From assembly GCA_902795715.1 (NCBI GenBank), contig CADBME010000162.1, forward strand, positions 1-9,377: a stretch of DNA of 9,377 nucleotides, read 5' to 3'. Origin of the DNA: an uncultured Lachnospiraceae bacterium (GTDB lineage: Bacteria; Bacillota_A; Clostridia; Lachnospirales; Lachnospiraceae). Shown one piece after another: positions 1-5,999 of the stretch. The notes below the pieces were generated by a model. The model was not told where the DNA came from and searched no databases. It worked only from the letters and a program-made list of their open reading frames with translations. The first letter of the stretch is position 1, and each line of letters opens with the position of its first letter. The position numbers and the translations under genes are program-made.

Positions 1-425
1 ATGGGAAGACCTGCTTTGCATACCTTAGGATAACGGGCCGCAAGATCCTGCTCCCAGGTCCTGTATTGATCGGTGATCAGATCAATCAGCTCCCTGCAGG
101 TCTCATCCATCTGTGGAAGAAAAGGCTTGGCCTTGATAAAAGTCTCCGGATCGGAAGCCTCGATCATAAAATAATACTTCTCCGCGAACATATTCCGATT
201 GGACTCCAAAGCCGTTCTCACATCATTATAATAGCTGTCCAGAGGGAACTTCTCCCAGCTGGAAAACTGGGCAAGCCTCATCGTCGCAAAAGACCGCTGC
301 TCATCCTCTGTGAAAACCCGGCCCCCACCTCCGTGAACATTGGTAAACATAATCCATTCCAGATCAACAATCTCTCTCTGCACCTGCAGAACCTGTTCCC
401 TGATTAATAAATCCTCACCTGGCAT
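1..425 (-). CDS. DUF4125-like protein, N-terminal part (partial)
   Basis: The minus strand is open from an ATG at 425-423 to the window edge, 141 codons, so the C terminus is missing. The protein begins MPGEDLLIREQVLQV and continues with a conserved-looking block: LEWIMFTNV, then GGGGR, then MRLAQFSSW, then NRNMFAEKYYFMIEAS, ending near DLAARYPKV. The order EW-x-MF, GGR, MR-x-x-QF-x-x-W and EKY-x-x-M is what I recall of the DUF4125 family, small cytoplasmic proteins of roughly 200 residues with no established function. No signal peptide or membrane segment is visible. The start is supported by an AGAAAGGA Shine-Dalgarno about 7 nt upstream and by an in-frame stop just above it. The gene is divergent from the MATE gene and has its own promoter candidate at 525-553. 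Its leader is repeat-rich. Family assignment is from memory of the motif pattern, not a search. Confidence 0.75.
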   Translation of the reverse strand, partial: MPGEDLLIREQVLQVQREIVDLEWIMFTNVHGGGGRVFTEDEQRSFATMRLAQFSSWEKFPLDSYYNDVRTALESNRNMFAEKYYFMIEASDPETFIKAKPFLPQMDETCRELIDLITDQYRTWEQDLAARYPKVCKAGLP

Positions 426-460
426 AATCAAATCCTTTCTAAACTATATTCCTTCAAAAC

Positions 461-522
461 AATAATTCCTTAAAAAATCCCTTTTAAAAAATCTCCTGAA
501 AAATTTTCTGAAAAATCTCTTG
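461..522 (-). repeat. Degenerate 12-14 nt repeats in the leader of the DUF4125-like gene
   Basis: Read on the minus strand, successive units are CAAGAGATTTTT (522-511), CAGAAAATTTTT (510-499), CAGGAGATTTTTT (498-486), AAAAGGGATTTTTT (485-472) and a weaker AAGGAATTATT (471-461). Each joins a short purine core, often Shine-Dalgarno-like, to a run of T. The array lies between the predicted promoter (525-553) and the start codon, so it would be transcribed as 5' leader. No function is established. Confidence 0.6.
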
Positions 523-524
523 AA

Positions 525-553
525 AAAATACTTGAGAATAATTGCTTTTTCAA
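525..553 (-). promoter_or_regulatory. Candidate sigma-70/SigA promoter of the DUF4125-like gene
   Basis: On the minus strand TTGAAA (553-548) is followed by a 17-bp spacer and TATTTT (530-525). Predicted transcription would start near 518 and give a leader of about 90 nt containing the repeat array. The match is by eye against the consensus. Confidence 0.5.
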
Positions 554-573
554 AATAGGAGTATCTTAATAAT

Positions 574-623
574 AAGAGTCTTTTATATATTTCAGCTTAT
601 CTTTATTATACGATAGGACTCTT
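574..623. repeat. Widely spaced 7-bp inverted repeat
   Basis: AAGAGTC at 574-580 and GACTCTT at 617-623 are perfect inverted copies separated by 36 nt of AT-rich sequence. This could be a weak hairpin or a protein-binding dyad. It may also be chance in AT-rich DNA. Confidence 0.3.
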
Positions 624-646
624 TAACCGGATTATAATATTCGGAT

Positions 647-750
647 GGAATTAGGGGAATTAGGGGAAAAGGACATTGGAGGAGACAAAGAATAGAGACA
701 GGAAAGAAGACAGGAAAGAGAAAGAAAAGGCAGGAAAGGGAGGGAAAGGG
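647..750 (+). repeat. Polypurine block with short tandem repeats
   Basis: GGAATTAGG is repeated in tandem at 647-655 and 656-664. It is followed by a block (about 679-750) that is almost entirely purine on the plus strand, with only scattered C and T. Inside it AGACAGGAAAGA is perfectly duplicated at 696-707 and 708-719, with a third degenerate copy around 728-739. An open frame crosses this block and the REP-like units, but its product is repeat-derived and I do not call it a gene. The block may be a simple-sequence expansion. Confidence 0.6.
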
Positions 751-800
751 TTTTCGATTCACTATAGCGAGCTGTCCTTTTCTGTGGTAAGATTACCAGG

Positions 801-937
801 TGGGACAGTGGGGACGTTTCATTTCGTCCCACATTGTTGCGTGCTTAACAATCTGGGACGAAATGAAACGTCCCCACTGTCCCACATTGTTGCGCCTTTA
901 ACAATCTGGGACGAAATGAAACGTCCCCATTGTCCCA
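801..937. repeat. Three REP-like palindromic units in BIME-like arrangement
   Basis: A 31-bp unit occurs three times: 801-831 (forward), 854-884 (inverted, perfect complement of the first) and 907-937 (same orientation as the second, one C-to-T change at 930). Copies two and three repeat with a 53-bp period. Each unit is itself palindromic through GGGACG and CGTCCC around a short A-rich loop. Between units, ATTGTT (833-838) and AACAAT (847-852) add six more base pairs, so 801-884 can fold into one very long hairpin with an 8-nt loop. Such GGGGACG/CGTCCC units resemble REP sequences mobilised by REP-associated tyrosine transposases (family resemblance from memory). No such transposase is in the window. 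The array ends 22 bp before the MATE start codon. Confidence 0.85.
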
Positions 938-959
938 TTTAGAATCGAGATGAACTAGA

Positions 960-2336
960 ATGAGTAAAGATGCTGTTGACCGGGCCGGAGGCCGCAGGGA
1001 TTTTTCCAGGGGCAGTGTTTTGTCCAATATTGTCAGGCTGGCGGTTCCTATGACTTTTGCCCAGTTGATTAATGTTCTTTATAATATTGTCGATCGGATT
1101 TATATCGGCCGGATCCCGGATCATGCGACTTTGTCGCTTACGGGGCTTGGTGTGTGTTTTCCTCTTATCACCATCGTGATTGCTTTTGCCAATCTGGTGG
1201 GTATGGGTGGTGCGCCTCTTTTTTCTATTGAGCGGGGGAGGGGGCATGAGGAGGAGGCGGAGAGGATTCTTGGCAATTCTTTTGCTCTTCTTTTGATTCT
1301 CGGCCTGGTCCTTACTTTTTTGGGTTATCTTTTTAAGACGCCTTTGCTCTGGCTTTTGGGGGCGAGTGAGAATACCATTGCTTATGCCCAGGGCTATATG
1401 AATATCTACCTGATCGGGAGTTCTTTTGTCATGATCAGCCTGGGTCTTAATAGTTTTATTAATGCCCAGGGTTTTGGCGGTATGGGTATGGCTACGGTGG
1501 CAATTGGTGCGGTGCTTAATCTGATTCTGGATCCTCTTTTTATTTTTGTTATGCATATGGGGGTTCAGGGGGCTGCTTTGGCGACTGTGATTTCCCAGTT
1601 TGCTGCGGCTTGCTGGACTTTTCGTTTTTTGACAGGGCCAAAGACCATTATTCGTCTCCGTCTGGCTGCTATGAGGCTGAAGGCGGGTCGTGTGAGGAAA
1701 ATACTGGTGCTGGGCCTTGCCGGTTTTACTATGTCCCTGACCAACAGCCTGGTCCAGATGGTTAATAATGCGGCTCTTCAGACATGGGGCGGTGATATTT
1801 ATGTTGCTGTAATTACGGTTATTAATTCCATCCGGGAGGTTGTTCAGATGCCTATCCAGGGTATTACCAACAGTGCCCAGCCTGTGATGAGTTTCAATTA
1901 CGGGGCCGGAAGGTATGACAGGGTGAAGGAGTGTATCCGGATTATGGCTTTTATGGGGATTGTCTATCTTCTGGTGATCTGGGGATTGATTTCCCTCTTT
2001 CCCCAGTTCTGGATCCGCATATTTAATCAGGATCCGGATCTGATCCGGGCCGGTGTCCCGGCTATGCATATCTATTTCTTCGGGTATATTTTCATGGGAC
2101 TCCAGTTTTCGGGCCAGGCGGTTTTCCAGGCTCTGGGCTATGCAAGATATGCTATTTTCTTCTCCATCTTTCGTAAGGTAGTGATTGTTATTCCTCTGAT
2201 TCTCCTTCTTCCCGGCCTGGGCTTCGGGGCTCATGGCGTTTTCATGGCGGAACCTATTTCCAACCTGGTTGGCGGTGGAGCCTGTCTGATCACCATGCTG
2301 CGAACCGTTTATTTTGGAAAATTAAAAGAGAATTAA
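960..2336 (+). CDS. MATE family multidrug/cation efflux transporter
   Basis: A 458-residue polytopic membrane protein, the usual length for multidrug and toxic compound extrusion antiporters (12 helices in two pseudo-symmetric halves). These export drugs or organic cations in exchange for Na+ or H+. Visible signatures are the first-helix block LAVPMTFAQLINVLYNIVDR (residues 27-46) followed by IYIG, GLGVCFPLI (62-70), FINAQG (166-171), and the helix 5/6 block LNLILDPLFIF (186-196). The same pattern recurs loosely in the C-terminal half (QMVNNAAL, PVMSFNYGAGR). The opening is closest to the MepA-like branch (inference). The ATG at 960 has only a weak Shine-Dalgarno (GAGATGA around 946-952), and I see no convincing promoter between the repeats and the start. 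Codons in the first half favour T- and G-ending triplets (CTT, TTT, GGG) more than copA does, by eye. The gene stands alone, with a probable terminator after it. Substrate cannot be inferred. Confidence 0.93.
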   Translation: MSKDAVDRAGGRRDFSRGSVLSNIVRLAVPMTFAQLINVLYNIVDRIYIGRIPDHATLSLTGLGVCFPLITIVIAFANLVGMGGAPLFSIERGRGHEEEAERILGNSFALLLILGLVLTFLGYLFKTPLLWLLGASENTIAYAQGYMNIYLIGSSFVMISLGLNSFINAQGFGGMGMATVAIGAVLNLILDPLFIFVMHMGVQGAALATVISQFAAACWTFRFLTGPKTIIRLRLAAMRLKAGRVRKILVLGLAGFTMSLTNSLVQMVNNAALQTWGGDIYVAVITVINSIREVVQMPIQGITNSAQPVMSFNYGAGRYDRVKECIRIMAFMGIVYLLVIWGLISLFPQFWIRIFNQDPDLIRAGVPAMHIYFFGYIFMGLQFSGQAVFQALGYARYAIFFSIFRKVVIVIPLILLLPGLGFGAHGVFMAEPISNLVGGGACLITMLRTVYFGKLKEN

Positions 2337-2344
2337 AGATATAG

Positions 2345-2392
2345 GGCATGGGAGCCGATTTGCCGGAGCCAGCTGCCTTGCCTTATTTTTTT
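2345..2392 (+). terminator. Probable intrinsic terminator of the MATE gene
   Basis: GGCATGG (2345-2351) pairs with CCTTGCC (2376-2382) with one internal T-T mismatch. AGC (2353-2355) and GCT (2372-2374) extend the stem inwards. A T-rich tail follows, with seven T at 2386-2392. The hairpin is imperfect, but its place directly after the stop codon and before the copper promoter fits. It would insulate the copper module from readthrough. Confidence 0.5.
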
Positions 2393-2394
2393 AC

Positions 2395-2423
2395 TTGACA
2401 AATACCCCGTGGGGGTATATTTT
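2395..2423 (+). promoter_or_regulatory. Copper-responsive promoter with CsoR operator
   Basis: TTGACA (2395-2400), a 17-bp spacer and TATTTT (2418-2423) form a good SigA promoter. The spacer is almost filled by ATACCCCGTGGGGGTAT (2402-2418), two perfect 7-bp arms around GTG. CsoR operators are known as G-tract inverted repeats of the TACCCC/GGGGTA type, commonly placed over -35/-10. Apo-CsoR bound here would block RNA polymerase, and Cu(I) would release it. The neighbouring csoR gene makes this an autoregulated unit. Confidence 0.88.
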
Positions 2424-2465
2424 ATTTACAGAATCTTGAATCCATATCATACGAGGAGTTAGAGA

Positions 2466-2831
2466 ATGGAAGATAATAGAGCTTTATTTGAATTTGAAAA
2501 TGAAGAATGCAGGGCGGAGGATCCCGATCTTTCTTCCGGCTGCTGCTGTCATGACCAGCACAAGGTCCGTTCGGAGAAGGAAATGAAGAGTCTTCTGAAC
2601 AGATTGAGCCGGATTGAGGGACAGGTCCGGGGGATTCGTCGTATGGTGGAGGAGAATGCTTATTGCATCGATATTCTCAACCAGGTGTCGGCGGCTAATT
2701 CCGCTTTAAACAGCTTCACCAAGGTTATTCTGTCTGACCATATCCGGTCCTGTGTGGCGGAAGATGTCCGGGAGGGCAGCAGTGAGAAGCTGGATGAGCT
2801 GGTCAGAACTCTTCCCAAATTGATGAAATAA
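2466..2831 (+). CDS. csoR: CsoR-type copper-sensing transcriptional repressor
   Basis: A 121-residue all-helical cytoplasmic repressor of the CsoR/RcnR (DUF156) family. It binds its operator in the apo form and lets go on binding Cu(I). The core begins with LLNRLSRIEGQVRGIRRMVE (43-62). The Cu(I) ligand set is intact: Cys67 in AYCIDIL, and His92 and Cys96 in DHIRSC. Its spacings (25 and 4) equal those of the Mycobacterium tuberculosis CsoR C36-H61-C65 triad, which separates it from Ni/Co-sensing RcnR and formaldehyde-sensing FrmR. The N terminus carries an extra acidic segment of about 35 residues with Cys15 and a Cys26-Cys27-Cys28-His29 cluster plus His32, possibly a second metal-binding patch. 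ATG at 2466 has a GAGGAG Shine-Dalgarno (2453-2458) seven nt upstream. It is first in the copper unit, directly behind the operator-containing promoter, with copA 131 bp downstream. Confidence 0.95.
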   Translation: MEDNRALFEFENEECRAEDPDLSSGCCCHDQHKVRSEKEMKSLLNRLSRIEGQVRGIRRMVEENAYCIDILNQVSAANSALNSFTKVILSDHIRSCVAEDVREGSSEKLDELVRTLPKLMK

Positions 2832-2842
2832 ATCTGATCATA

Positions 2843-2878
2843 TGAATGCTGTCTGGTTGATGAATGCTGTCTGATTGA
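2843..2878 (+). repeat. 18-bp tandem duplication between csoR and copA
   Basis: TGAATGCTGTCTGGTTGA (2843-2860) is followed at once by TGAATGCTGTCTGATTGA (2861-2878), with one mismatch in 18. It starts 11 bp after the csoR stop codon. It is probably a slippage duplication. No dyad symmetry that would mark an operator is seen. Confidence 0.8.
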
Positions 2879-2896
2879 AAACAGGATAAAGACAAA

Positions 2897-2924
2897 TTGA
2901 CAATAAAAACAAAACAGATAATAC
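2897..2924 (+). promoter_or_regulatory. Possible second promoter for copA
   Basis: TTGACA (2897-2902) is followed, after 16 bp of A-rich sequence, by TAATAC (2919-2924). The -35 is perfect and the -10 is mediocre. Unlike the promoter at 2395 it has no GGGGTAT/ATACCCC dyad, so if active it would give copA some expression not controlled by CsoR. Confidence 0.35.
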
Positions 2925-2962
2925 CTACATATTCTTTTGACGGAAAGTGAGGGCAGATTATT

Positions 2963-5683
2963 ATGGACCAATATATTGTAACTGGTATGACCTGTGCGGC
3001 TTGTCAGGCCCGGGTCGAGAAAGCGGTGGGCAAGGTGGAAGGTGTGGATTCCTGCTCGGTCAGCCTCCTTACCAATTCCATGGGTGTGGAGGGATCAGCT
3101 TCCCCATCCGATATTATTCAGGCTGTAATGGATGCCGGATACGGGGCTGAGCTGAAAGGGGGAGCTGATGCTTCCGGCAGGACGCTGGCGGATTCCGGGA
3201 AGGGGATCAGCGCGAAGATGGCTGCCCAGGAGGATGCCCTTAGGGACCGGGAGACGCCGAAACTGAGACGGCGACTGATTGCATCGGTCGGATTTCTTCT
3301 GATTCTTATGTATTTTTCCATGGGACACATGATGCTGGGATGGCCTCTGCCGGCCTTTTATAATGGCAATCATGTAGCCATGGGCCTGACTCAGCTGCTT
3401 TTGTCTGCTATTGTCATGGTCATCAATCAGAAGTTTTTTACCAGCGGATTTAAGAGCCTTTTTCACGGTGCCCCCAATATGGATACCCTGATTGCCCTGG
3501 GATCTTCAGCTGCTTTTGTCTATTCGACCGCCATGTTATTCGCCATGACCCGAGCCCAGGTGGATGGGAATTCCCCTGCGGTCATGAAATACATGATGGA
3601 GTTTTATTTTGAATCGGCGGCCATGATCCTGGCCCTGATCACTGTCGGGAAAATGCTGGAGGCCTACTCCAAGGGCAAGACGACCAACGCCCTCAAAAGC
3701 CTCATGAAATTAGCCCCCAAGACGGCCATAATCGAGAGGGATGGCCATGAGGTGGAAGTCTCCATCGACGAAGTACGACGCGGGGACATTTTTCTGGTAA
3801 AACCGGGTGAAAATATCCCTGTGGACGGTGTGATCATCGAGGGAAACAGTGCCCTGAATGAATCAGCCATTACCGGTGAGAGTATTCCCGTGGATAAGGG
3901 GCCGGGTGATGGGGTAACATCGGCGACCCTGAACCAGTCGGGCTTCCTGCGCTGCGAGGCCACAAGAGTAGGCGAAGATACCACTTTATCCCAGATTATA
4001 CAGATGGTCAGCGATGCCGCGGCCACCAAGGCCCCGGTCGCCAAACTGGCTGACCGGATTTCCGGAGTCTTTGTTCCCGTGGTAATTGCTATCGCCCTTT
4101 TTACTTTTATCATATGGCTTCTTGTGGGGCAGACTTTCGGCTTTGCTATCGCAAGAGGAATCTGCGTCCTGGTTGTGTCCTGTCCCTGTGCCCTGGGCCT
4201 GGCTACACCGGTAGCCATCATGGTGGGAAATGGTGTCGGGGCCAAAAACGGGATTCTCTTTAAGAATTCCGAAGCCCTTCAGGAGACGGGTAATGTCCAG
4301 ATCATCGCCCTTGATAAGACCGGAACCATCACCAGAGGAGAACCTGTGGTCACAGATCTGGTTCCTGCTCAAGGATTTAGTGAGGAAGAGCTCCTGGCCC
4401 TGGCTGTCTCCCTGGAAAAGAAGAGTGAACATCCCCTGGCCAAGGCTGTCATAGCAGAAGGGGAAGAGAGGAAAATAGAAGCTGACCAGGTGGAAGACTT
4501 CCGGGCCCTGCCGGGAAACGGGCTGACAGGCTACAACTCCCATCTGGGACAAAGGCTGACCGGCGGCAACCTGGCCTTTATCCGGGACCGTGTCCCTGTC
4601 GATGAGAAAATGATTCAGGCAGCCGGCAATCTTGCAGATCAAGGAAAAACACCCCTGTTTTTTTCCTGTGGTGACCGTCTGGCCGGCATTATCGCCGTGG
4701 CGGATACCATGAAGGAAGACAGTCCCAAGGCTATAGCAGAACTGAAAAACATGGGACTCCATGTAGTCATGCTCACCGGGGATAATCAGAAAACAGCGGA
4801 TGCCATAGGCAAGCAGGCCGGAGTTGACGAAGTCATCGCCGGAGTCCTGCCGGATGGCAAGGAAGCCGTGATCAAGCAGCTGCAGGACCATGGAAGAGTG
4901 GCCATGGTAGGGGATGGAATCAACGATGCACCGGCATTAACCCGGGCTGAGATCGGTATTGCCATCGGAGCCGGCACCGATGTGGCCATCGATGCAGCGG
5001 ATGTTGTCCTGATGAAAAGCGTCCTTAGCGACGTGACTGCCGCCATCCGCCTGAGCAGGCAGACCTATCGGAACATCCTGGAAAATCTCTTCTGGGCCCT
5101 TATCTACAATGTAGCCCTGATTCCGGTAGCTGCAGGAGCCTATGCCCATTTCTTCGGCATTACCATGGATCCCATGTTCGGGGCTGCAGCCATGAGCCTG
5201 TCAAGCTTTTGCGTCTGCATGAACGCCCTGCGCCTGAATCTTTTCAAGGTGCACGATGCTTCAAAAGACAAAGCCCGGAAAAACCGGGTCAAAGTCAATG
5301 CGGACGGAAAGCTCTTATCCGCGGATGAGAAAACAAAATCTGCGGACAGTATAGAAAATGGCATAGATGGACAGGCTATTACTATGAACACTGATAACAA
5401 AGAAACCATGAACATAAATGATCCTGAACATAAGCAGGATCCGGATACGCTGACAAGCGGGAAAGGACAAGAAATGACAAAGACAATTACCATTGAAGGA
5501 ATGATGTGTGGACACTGTGAAGCAACGGTAAAGAAGGCCCTTGAAAAACTGGATCAGGTAAATGAAGCCCAGGTAAGCCACGAGAAGGGAACCGCTGTAG
5601 TCAGCCTCAAGGAAGAGGTAGATGACGACCTGTTGAAAAAGACTGTGGAAGACAAGGATTACACGGTTGTGTCTATAGCATAA
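2963..5683 (+). CDS. copA: Cu(I)-exporting P1B-type ATPase CopA with C-terminal CopZ-like domain
   Basis: A 906-residue P1B-1 ATPase that pumps Cu(I) out of the cytoplasm using ATP. Order of domains: N-terminal HMA domain with GMTCAAC (Cys11, Cys14); Met-rich first membrane helix (about 104-125) and three more helices up to about 230; actuator domain with TGES (304-307); helix 6 with the Cys407-Pro-Cys409 ion site; phosphorylation motif DKTGT (Asp451); SEHP (488-491), which binds adenine; MLTGDN (603-608); and GDGINDAP (650-657). The last two helices carry YN (715-716) and MSLSS (744-748), the Cu(I)-specific signatures. A hydrophilic linker of about 80 residues (758-837) then leads to a second HMA domain, MTKTITIEGMMCGHC (838-852) to the end. 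These 69 residues are the size of a free CopZ chaperone. Usual bacterial CopA proteins end after helix 8 at about 750-830 residues. The start has a GTGAGGG-type Shine-Dalgarno at 2947-2953. It probably shares the CsoR-controlled transcript and may use the promoter at 2897. Confidence 0.97.
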   Translation: MDQYIVTGMTCAACQARVEKAVGKVEGVDSCSVSLLTNSMGVEGSASPSDIIQAVMDAGYGAELKGGADASGRTLADSGKGISAKMAAQEDALRDRETPKLRRRLIASVGFLLILMYFSMGHMMLGWPLPAFYNGNHVAMGLTQLLLSAIVMVINQKFFTSGFKSLFHGAPNMDTLIALGSSAAFVYSTAMLFAMTRAQVDGNSPAVMKYMMEFYFESAAMILALITVGKMLEAYSKGKTTNALKSLMKLAPKTAIIERDGHEVEVSIDEVRRGDIFLVKPGENIPVDGVIIEGNSALNESAITGESIPVDKGPGDGVTSATLNQSGFLRCEATRVGEDTTLSQIIQMVSDAAATKAPVAKLADRISGVFVPVVIAIALFTFIIWLLVGQTFGFAIARGICVLVVSCPCALGLATPVAIMVGNGVGAKNGILFKNSEALQETGNVQIIALDKTGTITRGEPVVTDLVPAQGFSEEELLALAVSLEKKSEHPLAKAVIAEGEERKIEADQVEDFRALPGNGLTGYNSHLGQRLTGGNLAFIRDRVPVDEKMIQAAGNLADQGKTPLFFSCGDRLAGIIAVADTMKEDSPKAIAELKNMGLHVVMLTGDNQKTADAIGKQAGVDEVIAGVLPDGKEAVIKQLQDHGRVAMVGDGINDAPALTRAEIGIAIGAGTDVAIDAADVVLMKSVLSDVTAAIRLSRQTYRNILENLFWALIYNVALIPVAAGAYAHFFGITMDPMFGAAAMSLSSFCVCMNALRLNLFKVHDASKDKARKNRVKVNADGKLLSADEKTKSADSIENGIDGQAITMNTDNKETMNINDPEHKQDPDTLTSGKGQEMTKTITIEGMMCGHCEATVKKALEKLDQVNEAQVSHEKGTAVVSLKEEVDDDLLKKTVEDKDYTVVSIA
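5461..5476 (+). promoter_or_regulatory. Possible internal ribosome binding site and start for a free CopZ
   Basis: Inside copA, GAAAGGA (5461-5467) sits six nt before an in-frame ATG (5474-5476, codon 838). That ATG is the first residue of the CopZ-like HMA domain. Translation from here would give a 69-residue protein ending at 5683. The Shine-Dalgarno match is as good as those of real genes in this window. Whether it is used is unproven, and it could be a relic of a once separate copZ that became fused to copA. Confidence 0.45.
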
Positions 5684-5718
5684 ATGGCAGTGATTAGCGC
5701 ATTTATATTCTGGCAGTA

Positions 5719-5793
5719 AGGCTTACCGATCGCATTTTAAAGGAAGAAACTCTCGAAACTTGATATCAGAGAGAAAGCTTACCGACCGCATCT
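5719..5793 (+). repeat. Pair of 19-nt imperfect direct repeats downstream of copA
   Basis: AGGCTTACCGATCGCATTT (5719-5737) and AAGCTTACCGACCGCATCT (5775-5793) match at 16 of 19 positions and share the core GCTTACCGA-y-CGCAT. They lie in the 316-bp spacer between copA and the antiporter gene, where I see no gene. No clear terminator for copA is visible here. Confidence 0.65.
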
Positions 5794-5831
5794 GAAGTCA
5801 GAAGCTGCCGGCTTAAAGCTATTCTTCTAAG

Positions 5832-5934
5832 AAAAAAATCTCGGCCAAGTTTGTGTTGAAATAATCTCTGATTGGGTATATTGTATTATTTGATAAATAA
5901 TAATTCAGGTAAAAAAATCTCGCCTCCGCTTGTG
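5832..5934 (+). repeat. Pair of 24-nt imperfect direct repeats before the antiporter gene
   Basis: Positions 5832-5855 and 5911-5934 both read seven A, TCTCG, a variable middle, then TTGTG, matching at 19 of 24 positions. Together with the repeats at 5719-5793 they suggest a spacer assembled from degraded repeated sequence. A weak inverted pair (AGCC near 5934, GGCT near 5956, followed by four T) could act as a poor terminator, but I do not call it one. Confidence 0.5.
5856..5902 (+). promoter_or_regulatory. Candidate antiporter promoter with AT-rich dyad at the start site
   Basis: TTGAAA (5856-5861) and TATATT (5877-5882) are separated by a rather short 15-bp spacer. Directly after the -10 lies TATTATTTGATAAATAATA (5884-5902), two perfect 7-bp arms around TGATA, where transcription would begin. 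That position is typical of a repressor operator, but the arms are pure A/T, so chance is a real alternative. No matching regulator gene is in the window. Confidence 0.35.
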
Positions 5935-5999
5935 AGCCAGCACAATCTGCAGGCCGGCTTTTGACTTGAAACACAATTATCTAATCGAGGTGATGTATT

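Noticed and set aside
66..407. 113-codon plus-strand open frame at the left end
   Set aside because: The opposite strand encodes the DUF4125-like protein with a good Shine-Dalgarno and promoter. The plus-strand frame has neither.
801..937. CRISPR array
   Set aside because: The three 31-bp units differ in orientation, and the short intervals between them are near-identical rather than unique spacers. No cas gene is present.
676..942. 88-codon plus-strand open frame
   Set aside because: It is made of the polypurine block and the REP-like units, and its peptide contains the repeat translated twice. This is not a credible gene.
939..2234. Long open frame on the minus strand (431 codons)
   Set aside because: It lies antisense to the MATE gene. 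Its product is rich in His, Asn, Arg and Pro with no family features, while the plus-strand frame has clear MATE motifs.
3986..4891. 301-codon open frame on the minus strand
   Set aside because: It is antisense to copA across the phosphorylation and nucleotide-binding domains. The plus-strand frame carries every conserved ATPase motif, so this is a shadow.
5474..5683. Separate copZ gene instead of a fusion
   Set aside because: The copA frame runs through without a stop or frameshift, so the primary annotation is one fused gene. The internal start is kept only as a possible second product.
5884..5902. Fur-type iron box
   Set aside because: The dyad is symmetric and AT-rich, but it lacks the GATAAT/ATTATC array of the Fur consensus and no iron gene is adjacent.
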